Positions 7,582-17,221 of a stretch of DNA of 64,000 nt are shown one piece after another. How positions within the stretch are numbered: position 1 is the first letter of the stretch; every line of letters begins with the position of its first letter. Below the pieces are notes generated by a model. That model ran no database searches. It saw nothing but the letters and a program-made list of their open reading frames with translations, and was not told where the DNA came from. Source of the stretch: an uncultured Planctomycetaceae bacterium (GTDB lineage Bacteria > Planctomycetota > Planctomycetia > Planctomycetales > Planctomycetaceae); contig CALSLT010000041.1 of the NCBI GenBank assembly GCA_943787265.1, forward strand, positions 62,001 through 126,000. Reading direction: 5' to 3'. A program made the translations under genes and the position numbers.

Positions 7582-10500
7582 TCAGATGTTCGCACAATCC
7601 GTCAATCGTCCGGTCAGATCGCTCAGCACAGACTCTTGATCTGCGATCCAGTCTTTTGTGAGGACAACGGCGACGTCCCAGCCGAAGGCACTCAGCAGTC
7701 GAGGCTTCATCAAGTCGCGCTCGAGCAGGTCGGTCTGTTCATAGTAGCCGCGGCCGTCGAGAAGGATGCCGAGCTTGTACGATTCCGAATCCGAACGGCA
7801 GACGGCCAGATCGCAACGGAAGTGTGATTGTCCGACGTTTGACTCGACGACGAACCCACGCTGGCGAAGTTCGTTCGCAATCTGCTCGGCGATTGTGAAT
7901 TCCTCAATCTCATCCGAATCGTGTTCGGATTTCAGCGAGACCTGACGAAGAATCAGTGAGGCCCGATCCTGATCGCCGATCGACGATGCCTCGGCGTAAC
8001 GCAGATAGTTTTTCAGACAGTTCGCTCCGACGTTGTACTCGTTGGTGATCGCGGACGAGCGAATTGAACTGACCAGAGCCATGTGATGCTTTGACCGAGA
8101 GAACGCCACGTTGAGACGTTTTTTCGCCGCCGGACCGATTGATCGGCCCGAAGTTCATTCTCATCTTTCCGGTTGCGTCTTGACCGTAGCAGACGCTCAT
8201 GATGATGACGTCGCGTTCGTCACCCTGGATGTTTTCCAGATTCTTCACGAGCAGCCCGACGAACTGACCGTCGTCTTCGCGGTCGTATTCGGCTTCGAGT
8301 TTCGTTGCGAAGTCAGAGTCTTCCCGAGTCAGTGCCGCCAGAGCCTGTTCGATCTCGTCCTGCTGAGCTTCAGAAAACGCCACGATGCCGATTGTTACTG
8401 GATGCTCGTTGTTGAGCAGGCCTCGGACAAGCTGAGCGATGTACTCAGCTTCGGCCGTGTTGCGACGCTTCTGGTAGACGCCGTGTTCGACGAAATGAAA
8501 ACTGACCGGTCGATTCAGAAGTTCGGCGGATGCTGGCTCGCCCGCTTCTGCGGCCGTCGCAATCAGTTCATGACGCTTTGCAACGATCCGGCGTTCATCC
8601 GGCACGGTCAGCAGGCGACCTTCGTAAAACGCCCAGTTCGAAAAGCTGATCAACGATTCTGACCGACTTCGATAATGCCAGCCGAGCATTCGCGACGACA
8701 GGTTCTTCGCAGCGTGATTCAGGAAACTGTCACTGTTGAGGTCGTACTCGACGACTTCGCCATCTTCTTCAAATGTAAGTTGCTCTTCGTCGTCGGGAGT
8801 TGATGACGAAAAGAAGTTTGTCGGCGGAAGCTGCATTTCGTCGCCGACGACGATTGCCTGAGTCGCTCGGAAGACGGACGGGACGGCTTCTTCCAGAGTG
8901 ATCTGGCTGGCCTCGTCGAAGATGACGACGTCGAGGTGTTCGGTGTCGAGTGGCAGCGTGTCGGAAACGCTCAGCGGACTCATCAGCCAGACGGGTTTCA
9001 GGTCGCGAACGACTAGCCCGGATTCCTCAGCGACTAGATCGCGGATCGGCTTGTACCGCATGCTCTTGCCGAATTCGTGCTCCAGTTCGCGTCGACCTTT
9101 GCTGTAGAGCTTCTTGAACGGCTTTTGTTCAGCGGTCAACTGAGCGGCTGGTAATTGAGTGATCTTTACGTTGTCCAGGAATCGTTGCCGCACGAACTCC
9201 CGCACCGATTCGGCGTTCAGCGATTGCCACTCGTCGTAGAGTTCTGCGAGCCGTTGCGAAATCCTGTCGCGCGTTGAGCCGGTGAATCGCTCCAGATCGC
9301 GGTCGTGCCTCCACGCGGACTCGATTGTTCTGGTGGCGGATGCCGATTCCAACGCGGTTGTCGTCAGTGGCAGCGTTCTGAGAGCCGTTGCGACGTTCAT
9401 TGGTAATTGATCGAGCAATTCCAGGCACCGCAGAAAGTCAGGCAGCTCGTCGAGTGAATCGTCGATTGCCTTTAACTCGACTGATAGTTCCTCGACAGAA
9501 CGCGACTCCCAATCGATGACGATTGAGTCCAGCGCTCCACGGACTGAGTCAAAAAGCTGACGAGCGGCTGCGACCTGTTTAACGGCATCGTCCGCGGATT
9601 TCGATTCGCTCAGCGATTCCGCGAAGTGCTGCATGGCGGGTGCCGCTGTCTTCGAAGCGTCCTGAATTGTCTTCAATGTGGACGTGAGAGTCTGCCAGTC
9701 GAGTGGTGAGCCGATCTCGCCCTGAAGCTCCTGCTCGGCTTTTCGGCATTCTTTTTCGGCGGCGTATTCGTCGTTGAGCCACTGCAGAGTCTGTGAAACC
9801 GGCACAACAATCGAATGGGCGGAGAAGTCATAACTCTTCTGCACAAGCCCTTTGAGCTTCCACCAGCCAGGATTAAGGAACCGAAAGAACGAACTCTCCA
9901 GACTCCGAGCTTGTGACAGAGCGATCTCGGCATCACTGGTCGACAGACGGTTCTTCCATGCTTTTGTCTTTTCGCAGGCTTCCGTGTGAGCGGCCTTGCA
10001 CCGTTCAAGTTTCGGCATGTGTCGCCGGACCGTGTCGCTGAGCGGCCCGCCGGGATTGAGTAGCCCGATTAGTCTATGATCGGCCAGAACGCTCGCCTTT
10101 TCGGCAAACGAGATGACATCCTGCCATTGCTTGTTGGTCCACGCGGAGTCGATGAGCGGGGAATTGTTCTGAATGATCGTTTGCACTTCAGTCAACGGCG
10201 GCGTCGCTTCCCGCAGGGCATTCGAAACGGCTTCGATTGGGCGATCAGTTTTGGCTAACGAAGGAGCGAGCGACTTCAGCGAGGCTTCATGAAGGACGCC
10301 GTTTGCCTGGACGTCGCGCAGGGATTCATCGAAGTCTTGTAATGTCGCCGCTGACTGTTCCCACTGTAAGTAGTCCGGGATTTGCTCCCATTGCTCGGGA
10401 GTAAAGTCTTTCGGACACTCACCGGAAATCTGCACGAGTCGCTGCAGGAGATCGATCAAAGAAGTTGCTGCGTCGCCGGTTGGCGTCTTCATCGACGTAC

Positions 10501-12779
10501 TGAAATAGTCCAGCGGTTTGAGTTCCCCCTCGATCTGCTTCACCAGGTCGTCGCGTTTCCGTTTTTGATGATCGCGGCGACGGTTCGCGTCTTCGAGGAA
10601 TGACTCGTACGTCGCCTTCAGATCCATGACGAACGATTTCTTGTCCGCCTGCGAATCGTGAATCAGGCAACAAAGTTCTTCCAAACCCTGCGTCTTCAGA
10701 CGGTGATAAACGACGTCGATTGCGGCTCGTTTTTCGCAGACGAACAGAACGCGTTTGCCTCGCATGACGTAATCGGCGATTAGATTGGTGATCGTCTGCG
10801 ATTTCCCCGTGCCAGGCGGACCTTGAATGATGTAACTTCGAGACGTCCTTGATTCAGCAATCGCCGCCGTTTGAGTTGGGTCGCAAGGCACAACGTGGAA
10901 GCGTTCCGTGAGCGGCAGCGTTTCGTCGGCGTCTTCTTTCAGGGGACGGGGCACCAGTGAAAACGTCGCGTCGAAAGCCGGATTGCTGGCATCGCCATCA
11001 ACGAGCGACGCGTAGTCACGCACCAGCGACATGCGGCGGTAGCGGAAGTTCCCCAGCGTGACGCTGCACAGATCGAATTCCCAGTGATACGGATTCTCGC
11101 CGGACCGACCTTTGAAATTGTAGAACGAACGATCTTTCTCGATGACGGCTGGCGAATCGATGATTGCGTTTCCGCGAGCGGCTCCTTTTGCATTCTGATC
11201 AGGCGGCGCCGTTCTCACTGGCGGCCTGGTATTGAGAATATCGTGCAGGTGAACATCGACCGGCTTCACGCGAGCAGAAAACAATTTCAACCCGAGCGGG
11301 GTGATAGTTGGCAGGATCGTAGGAGTAGTCGAGGTCCAGAAATCGTCGGACGCCGCGGCCGGCAACGCGAGCTTTTCTACGATACTGCTCAAGCCGGCGT
11401 CGCGCTTTGTCGTGCAGAATTTCAATCCGAGGCTTGTCGACCAGTTCAAGTGTCACGCCAGGCTCGGTGCAGCGGATCTGGTCTTCCAGGAATCTCCAAA
11501 GTTCCTCCGGCGAAGACTCATTCAGATCGACCCGCTCCGGCAGCGTGATGCCAAACAGTTGGCGGAATTGATGGCGGATGACCGGATTGACTTCGGCATC
11601 GTCGCTGAGCGGCTGAAGCTCGAAGATGTCCGTCACACCTTTCTTCTTGCGAAGTCGGACGGGGATCAGCAGCAACGGCGAGTCGTATGACTCGTGTGGT
11701 GTTTCCTTGAGATTCGTCCAGCGAAGGAAGCACGCGACAAGTCTCAGTTGAGCGAAGCCGAATTCTTTCTCGTCTCGCCGAGCTTCGGTCGCAATTCGGC
11801 CGAGCGTGCCAGGCAGGTAAATCGCTTCCCGAAAATTGAGATAACTGTTGAGAGAAACTGAGCCGCCTTTAGCGATCTTCTTCTGGAACTTCGGAGTCCA
11901 CGTGAGAATTTGATTGGGTCGAATATGTTGAATATCGAACGAAAGTGGCACAGACGATTGAGTCAAATCGATTGAGAGCGAAGTCGGCTTGAAGTTGAGC
12001 AATCGGTTTCGGCGTGAGATCTCAAACAAACGCTCCTGCAGCTTCGCAAGCACAACCTGCTGTTTTCCTTTGATGTCGCGCGTCTCAAAGCCAGAGATTC
12101 GAGCCATTTCGATTTCGAAGCTGACGGTCTGGTCGCGGTAGTTCTGCAATGCCCGAAACAGGGCGGCAAGATCCTGCGGTCTGCGGTCGCGGTCCAGTTC
12201 TGTCATTTGCACGATGGCTCGCGCGACAAACGGATGCAGGTCGGGATTCAACTTGAAGAGGTTGTCTCGCGATCGGACGAATGATTCCAAATCGTCGTCA
12301 ACGGAGAAGTCGAGACCGCTGATCAGGCTGCCAAGGATCATGCCCAGGCAGAACACATCGGTCAGTGGATCGTGATGCTCGGCGAGGTGTTCCCAGGCAA
12401 TGTAGCCGGCAATGTAGACAGGGTGCTCGACTTCAGTTAGGTCGCGGCTGCCAATAGAAAGGTCATGCCATTCGCGTTCGTCGTCGACGTCCGTGGCGGC
12501 TCGACTTTCGCCGACCAGTTCAACGGCACGAGCACGCGGCCGCTGGATCTTCTTGACCTTGCTTGTGCTGAGCAGTGGCTGCCGCAAATGAGTTTCTTCG
12601 AACCACAACTGAACGCCTTCGACTCGAAGCTTATTGATATTGTCGAGCGGCGCGACTTGTTCCGTGGCGTGGGCGGCAATCGCCTGCCGCATGAGCGGAA
12701 GAAAACTTGCCAGCGCGTCTTCGGTCGAAAACCCACTGGATTCGGTTCGTTCTCGCAGGAAATCAAGAAATGTTGTCAT
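7582..12779 (-). CDS. Pseudokinase-DUF4011-SF1 helicase-Vsr-like nuclease, two frameshifts
   Basis: One 1731-aa protein is recovered if one extra base is removed at 11298-11301 (C4 on the coding strand) and one at 8119-8124 (A6). Order: residues about 115-215 resemble only the C-lobe of a Ser/Thr kinase (YIAWEHLAEHHDPLTDVFCL, DRDRRPQDLAALFRAL), with no N-lobe, HRD or DFG motif. A DUF4011-type segment follows (ISRRNRLLNFKPTSLS). The SF1 helicase has Walker A GPPGTGKSQTITN (about 651), DEAS box IFDEASQITLEEA (about 1283) and IQGDERDVIIMSV (about 1520). The C-terminal nuclease is of the Vsr/MTES_1575 type (CDLAVCRSDSES, LGILLDGRGYYE, AFGWDVAVVLTKDW). DUF4011-helicase-Vsr proteins are known anti-phage factors (Hhe type). 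The ATG overlaps the dehydrogenase stop by 4 bases. Confidence 0.85.
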
Positions 12780-14053
12780 TCGGTCATCGCTTGAAGGAGT
12801 GTCGTGAGTTCGTCGTCTGAAATTTCTTTGGGGTTGCCACTCATGCTGTTGCCTCGCGAGCTGGTAACGATGGCCGGGATCTGATCGCGAGATACTCCGA
12901 TTGCTGTTAGCGTTTTCGGAATCTTAATTCGCTCGCAGAGATGCTCGACGATTTGAATGACAAATTCAGTCGCGGCGTCATCTGAGTCAATGCAAGCCGC
13001 CTTGGCCATTTCACGAGACGATTGTCCTGCGACGTTCGAATCAACGAGGCACTGTCGCATGACGCGTCCGGCCTGAGCGAGCGTTGTTTGGCCTGCGTCC
13101 CTGTTAATTCTCAAAGCTTGAGGAAGCATGACCGCGCACGCCAGACCGTGCGGAACTCTGGCGTGAACACCTAGTGCGGCTGCGACTCCGTGAGCCATCC
13201 CGAGTCCTGAATTTGCTAGCGCGAGACCCGACAACAAAGCTGCATGTGCCATCGCCTCCCTGGCCCGGCGAGACGAGCCATTCTCAACAGCTTCGACGAT
13301 TACAGGAATCGCCAGCGTGAGGCCGTGAAGGCAGAGTGCTTGTGGAATCGGTTGGGCACGGTTGGAAATGAGACTTTCGAGCAACTGAGTGATTGCATCC
13401 ATGCCTGTGTGAGCGGTCGTTTCCGGTGAGAGACCGATCGACAGTTCAGGATCGATCAGCACAGCGTCTGGAATCATCATCGGGGATCGCAGACTCTTCT
13501 TGAAAGCTGGATCGTAGGACGAGATGACTGCGTTTTTTGTGGCTTCGGTTCCGGTGCCCGCCGTCGTTGGCATGGCAATCAGCGGGATGGGAGACTCGTC
13601 AATTGTCAGGCCGGCGCCGACACCTTCGAGGTAGTCTTTGACGGTCGAACTTTCTCGATTGGTTACCAGCGCCGCGGCAGCCTTTGCGAGATCGAGGGCC
13701 GAGCCTCCACCGATTGCTACTAAACAGTCACCGCTCCCGACGCCTCGTCGAACGAGATCAGCGACCAGGTTGTCAACGTCAACGACTTCGGGCTCGTGAG
13801 AAATCGTGGTGACCTGTTCGCAATCGATGCCTTGCGACGTGACCTGATCAATCAAACTCCCAAGCTGCCCGGATGCTTCAAGCGTGCGACTTCCCGAAAT
13901 GAAGAATGCTCGTCGTCCGTGCTGAGCAACGATCGAGCCAAGCTCGGATTGTCGACCCCAGCCGAAAGTAATCTGGCTCGGAGCGAAAAAGTCGTAGTCA
14001 AGGTCCAACGTCTGCTCTCCAGTTTTGGCTGCGCGGTTCGGAATTGAACTCAT
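12776..14053 (-). CDS. Iron-containing-type alcohol dehydrogenase
   Basis: A 425-aa group III alcohol dehydrogenase, a family that interconverts alcohols and aldehydes or ketones with NAD(P). The nucleotide-binding loop is GGGSALDLAKAAA (115-127). The conserved PTTAGTGTEATKNAV follows at about 162, then the metal region GMDAITQLLES (217-227), GMAHG with His288 and VPHG with His302. By comparison with lactaldehyde reductase the four metal ligands should be Asp-His-His-His. Here they read Asp219, Gln223, His288, His302, so one His is Gln. The metal identity, or its presence, is therefore uncertain. Its stop codon overlaps the start of the helicase-nuclease gene (ATGA), implying co-transcription and translational coupling. 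Substrate unknown. Confidence 0.85.
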   Translation of the reverse strand: MSSIPNRAAKTGEQTLDLDYDFFAPSQITFGWGRQSELGSIVAQHGRRAFFISGSRTLEASGQLGSLIDQVTSQGIDCEQVTTISHEPEVVDVDNLVADLVRRGVGSGDCLVAIGGGSALDLAKAAAALVTNRESSTVKDYLEGVGAGLTIDESPIPLIAMPTTAGTGTEATKNAVISSYDPAFKKSLRSPMMIPDAVLIDPELSIGLSPETTAHTGMDAITQLLESLISNRAQPIPQALCLHGLTLAIPVIVEAVENGSSRRAREAMAHAALLSGLALANSGLGMAHGVAAALGVHARVPHGLACAVMLPQALRINRDAGQTTLAQAGRVMRQCLVDSNVAGQSSREMAKAACIDSDDAATEFVIQIVEHLCERIKIPKTLTAIGVSRDQIPAIVTSSRGNSMSGNPKEISDDELTTLLQAMTE

Positions 14054-14063
14054 TGTTGGGGGG

Positions 14064-14156
14064 CACCGGTTGCTTGCAACCGGTGTCGTGAAGCGACAAT
14101 GAGGTGATGGATTTGCCTCTTGCGGCTACGCCGCACAGGTTGCGAGCAACCTGTGC
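14064..14156. repeat. Paired hairpins, CACAGGTTGC family
   Basis: Two perfect hairpins lie between the ceramidase-like stop and the dehydrogenase start: caccggttgc/gcaaccggtg (14064-14073, 14076-14085) and gcacaggttgc/gcaacctgtgc (14133-14143, 14146-14156). A GCGGC-TAC-GCCGC stem (14122-14134) abuts the second. Read on the minus strand, the second half closely matches the element at 54603-54652, so this is a dispersed repeat. Confidence 0.8.
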
Positions 14157-14196
14157 CACCCACGGATAGATTCGTGGCGGCCACCTTACAGCCTCG

Positions 14197-15762
14197 TCAA
14201 AGCTTGTTGAGGATTTCAGTCGCTTTGTCTTCGTAGAGTTTCTGCCAGTCGGCACCGAGAACGCAGTCGCTGTCTTCCTGAGCGCCGCCGACGTTCAGAA
14301 GTTGCTCCGTCGTCGGTGCATAATAGATGTAGCCGTTGGTGTAGCCGGCAATGAAGGTGAGATCGTGCGGTGACTTCTTCTTCAGGTTCAGACCGATCTG
14401 CACAGTGAGTTCGCCAGGAAACGTGGTCATCACAAAGTCGCCGATGCGAAGACCGGTCACTTCGACATCAATCGTCCGCTTCCCCGCCGCAGCTCCTGCG
14501 GCGTGATGTTTTCGGAGCAGTCTCATGTTTGTGTTGAGACGCGTCAGCTTTTCCATCGTGTGGATATTGCGGATGTACCGTTCCATGTTCGCTCGGTTTT
14601 CCGCGTCAAGAATGTCGAGATCTTTACGCCCCATTTTGCGGTCGTGTAAATAGCGGTAAGGGTAGTTGGCCGGGAATTCGTCCGATGCTTTGTACTTTAC
14701 AAAGAGCGGGAGGAATGTTTTCAGGTTAAGACTTGTACCGCCCAATGAGTTGAGCAGTTGAACCTGTTGAGATTCCATTTCCGCGATGCGGCTGGCAGTG
14801 TCGGCTCGGGGAAGCGTCAGGTTCTCACTCGTCACCGTCAGGCGAGCATCTTCTTTAGTCTCGATTTTCCGGACGGCTTTCAGAGTGCTCAGGCCGAGCA
14901 TATTGCCGAGCGGCTCGGCGTCTCGTGGATAGTCGACGTCTTTGTAGCGGATCGGGTTGATGTCGCCGCCGCAGCCCTGGACGAACAGAGCGACCGTGCC
15001 TTCGCTGAGATTGTCCTCGATCACCTGCGACGCGAAACCGGTGATGTCGGCACTGTTGCCTCGGCTGGGCACGTTCTGAATCGGGTGGCACGCGAAATTG
15101 TAGAGGACGGCCAGCGTTGTTCCGTCGAGCCGGTCGAGTCTCAGGACGCCGATTTCGGTGTCGACGGGACCGACCGATGCAATTTCTTCATCAGGCGGAA
15201 TCGAGTACGCATGCCGCACGTCGATCGTTCGTCCGTCTTTCATCTTGAGCCGACGGTTCTCCATGATGCGATCTTCGTAGCCGGTCCCGACTCCGACTTT
15301 AACCGGGACGAGGTTGCCGGCGGCCTGTTTGATCGCCTGGATGGTTCGTTCGTCCGCATCTTTGCAGGGAGTGCCGTGGCAATGGCTGGCGTTAGCCATG
15401 ACGTTGGTCGGTGGGATGCCGAGTTCCTTTTCGACGGCATCGCGGACTTTTTCGAGGTAGTCGTCTTTGATGTGGCCGATTCCGCCGATAGCAACCGCGT
15501 CGACGGTGACGATGGCGGTCATCGTCGAGCCGGACTTCAAGACCAGTGCTTTGGCATAAAGCGGATCATTGACCGGGCCGGCATCGAGGTTCGTAATGTC
15601 GACTTTGGCGACGCCTGCACTCAGTGTTTCGGCGGTCGCGAACTGAGACTGCAGTGTCAGTGCGAGTGCGAACGCGGAGATAATCGCGGTTCGTGCGAGT
15701 CTGCTGCGAAAAGGTGCTTCTGGGTTTCCGTGTTTTGACAGCGTGTCCTGGCTGAACATCAT
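14197..15762 (-). CDS. Secreted neutral ceramidase-like hydrolase
   Basis: A 521-aa protein whose N-terminal domain resembles neutral/alkaline non-lysosomal ceramidases, zinc amidases that cleave ceramide. The signal sequence lies at about 23-45 (TAIISAFALALTLQSQFATA). The family start appears as LSAGVAKVDIT. A putative zinc site is ASHCHGTP (125-132), in place of the more usual HTHSGP, plus FACHPI further on. The family's C-terminal Ig-like domain is not evident, and members of this short secreted type are common in planctomycetes without a proven substrate. A GAGGAG ribosome-binding site lies just before the ATG at 15762; an adjacent ATG at 15759 is possible. It is divergent from the PQQ-propeller gene. 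Confidence 0.75.
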   Translation of the reverse strand: MMFSQDTLSKHGNPEAPFRSRLARTAIISAFALALTLQSQFATAETLSAGVAKVDITNLDAGPVNDPLYAKALVLKSGSTMTAIVTVDAVAIGGIGHIKDDYLEKVRDAVEKELGIPPTNVMANASHCHGTPCKDADERTIQAIKQAAGNLVPVKVGVGTGYEDRIMENRRLKMKDGRTIDVRHAYSIPPDEEIASVGPVDTEIGVLRLDRLDGTTLAVLYNFACHPIQNVPSRGNSADITGFASQVIEDNLSEGTVALFVQGCGGDINPIRYKDVDYPRDAEPLGNMLGLSTLKAVRKIETKEDARLTVTSENLTLPRADTASRIAEMESQQVQLLNSLGGTSLNLKTFLPLFVKYKASDEFPANYPYRYLHDRKMGRKDLDILDAENRANMERYIRNIHTMEKLTRLNTNMRLLRKHHAAGAAAGKRTIDVEVTGLRIGDFVMTTFPGELTVQIGLNLKKKSPHDLTFIAGYTNGYIYYAPTTEQLLNVGGAQEDSDCVLGADWQKLYEDKATEILNKL

Positions 15763-15931
15763 GGGCTCCTCGATACGAATTGTTGGCGGCGAGCAGTCGG
15801 ACTATATTCACGCCGCAAGCGATCAGTCGACTCTGCCGCGATCCGGTCGACTTTTTGTCGTTGCCGTCAGATGACTCTTCGCGGTCTGAACGGACAGTTT
15901 TTCCCGCCTCTTGTTGACAGGTTCTGAATCA

Positions 15932-17206
15932 ATGCTTCATGCAGATTTTCGCTCACTGATGCTTTTCGGTATTGTGTCGCTGGTCTTCGTTCAGCAAATG
16001 CAGGTAGCGACCGCCAACGATTGGCCGTCCTGGCGAGGGCCTTATCGAAACGGGATCGCGCTGGACGAAACCGATCTGCAATCTGAATGGTCCGAAGACG
16101 GTCCGGAAGTAAAGTGGCAGATTGACGGACTTGGTCGAGGCTATTCGTCGATCGCAATTTCCGACGGTCGCATTTTCACGATGGGCAAACGCAAGGCTGG
16201 CTGCGAGCTGATCGCTTTGGATTTGAACGGCGGCCGCGAACTGTGGTCAACTCCCGTCAAAGGCGGAAATCCCAACTGTACGCCGACGGTAGATGGTCGT
16301 CTGGTTTACGCTTTGGGACGAGAGGGGCATCTGATCGCGGCGGATGTCGCGACGGGCAAGATTGCCTGGCAGAAGGATTTCCCGAAAGACTTCGGCGGAA
16401 GCATGATGTCGGGTTGGGGCTACAGCGAATCTCCACTGATTGACGGTGACCGACTGGTCTGTACGCCGGGAGCGAAAGACGCAGTCGTCGTGGCACTCAA
16501 CAAGAAAACTGGCGAGACGATCTGGAAGTCCGCCATGCCGGACGACATCGGCAAGCGAGGCAAAGACGGAGCGGGCTATTCTTCAATCGTGGTCAGCCAC
16601 GCACGGGACGTTAAACAGTATGTGCAGTTGACAGGCCGGGGAGTGATCTCGCTCGACGCTGAGGATGGCAAACAGCTTTGGTCATACAACCGCATCGCCA
16701 ACGGGACGGCCAATATCTCCACGCCGCTCGTCAAAGGCGACAGCGTGTTCTGCTCGACCGGCTACGGCACCGGGGCCGCATTGCTGCAGGTCAAAAAGGA
16801 AGGCGATCGCGTGTTCGTCGAAGAGAAATACTTTCTCGACGCCAAGAAGATGCAGAACCACCACGGTGGCATGATCGTCTACGCAGACCACATCTACTGC
16901 GGCCACGGACACAACAGTGGGTTTCCGTTGTGCATCAAGTTCACGACCGGAGAAAAAGTCTGGTCAGGCGGTCGAGGTCCAGGCGGCGGATCAGCAGCCA
17001 TCCTTCTGGCCGACGGTCACCTCTACTTCCGTTACGAAGACGGAACGATGGCCCTGATCGAAGCGACTCCCGACGAGTACCGTCTGAAGGGCTCATTCAA
17101 ACTGAAAACCAACAACGGCAAAAGCTGGCCACACCCCGTCATCGTCGACGGCCTCCTCTACGCCCGCGACCAGAACGCACTTCTGTGCTACGACATTCGC
17201 AAGTGA
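15932..17206 (+). CDS. Secreted PQQ-type beta-propeller protein
   Basis: A 424-aa exported eight-bladed propeller of the PQQ-like repeat family. The ATG at 15932 starts a signal peptide (SLMLFGIVSLVFVQQMQVATA). The mature protein opens with the hallmark WPSWRGPYRNG (31-41), and blades with the pattern GxxLWxxxV recur (GGRELWSTPV, TGKIAWQKDF, TGETIWKSAM, DGKQLWSYNR). In planctomycetes these proteins rarely have the catalytic residues of quinoprotein dehydrogenases, and I see no CxxCH heme site, so binding or scaffolding is more likely than alcohol oxidation. A TTG 21 bases upstream is a less likely start. Confidence 0.88.
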   Translation: MLHADFRSLMLFGIVSLVFVQQMQVATANDWPSWRGPYRNGIALDETDLQSEWSEDGPEVKWQIDGLGRGYSSIAISDGRIFTMGKRKAGCELIALDLNGGRELWSTPVKGGNPNCTPTVDGRLVYALGREGHLIAADVATGKIAWQKDFPKDFGGSMMSGWGYSESPLIDGDRLVCTPGAKDAVVVALNKKTGETIWKSAMPDDIGKRGKDGAGYSSIVVSHARDVKQYVQLTGRGVISLDAEDGKQLWSYNRIANGTANISTPLVKGDSVFCSTGYGTGAALLQVKKEGDRVFVEEKYFLDAKKMQNHHGGMIVYADHIYCGHGHNSGFPLCIKFTTGEKVWSGGRGPGGGSAAILLADGHLYFRYEDGTMALIEATPDEYRLKGSFKLKTNNGKSWPHPVIVDGLLYARDQNALLCYDIRK

Positions 17207-17221
17207 TGACGGGCTGACGAA

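Noticed and set aside
7582-12779. Programmed +1 frameshifting in the helicase gene
   Set aside because: Two independent sites would be needed, and neither has a known +1 shift signal. The same insertion pattern in other genes makes sequence error more likely.
14758-15738. 326-codon plus-strand open frame opposite the ceramidase-like gene
   Set aside because: It lies wholly within the ceramidase-like gene on the other strand. The composition (Asp/Val/Arg-rich) is typical of an antisense shadow in GC-rich DNA.
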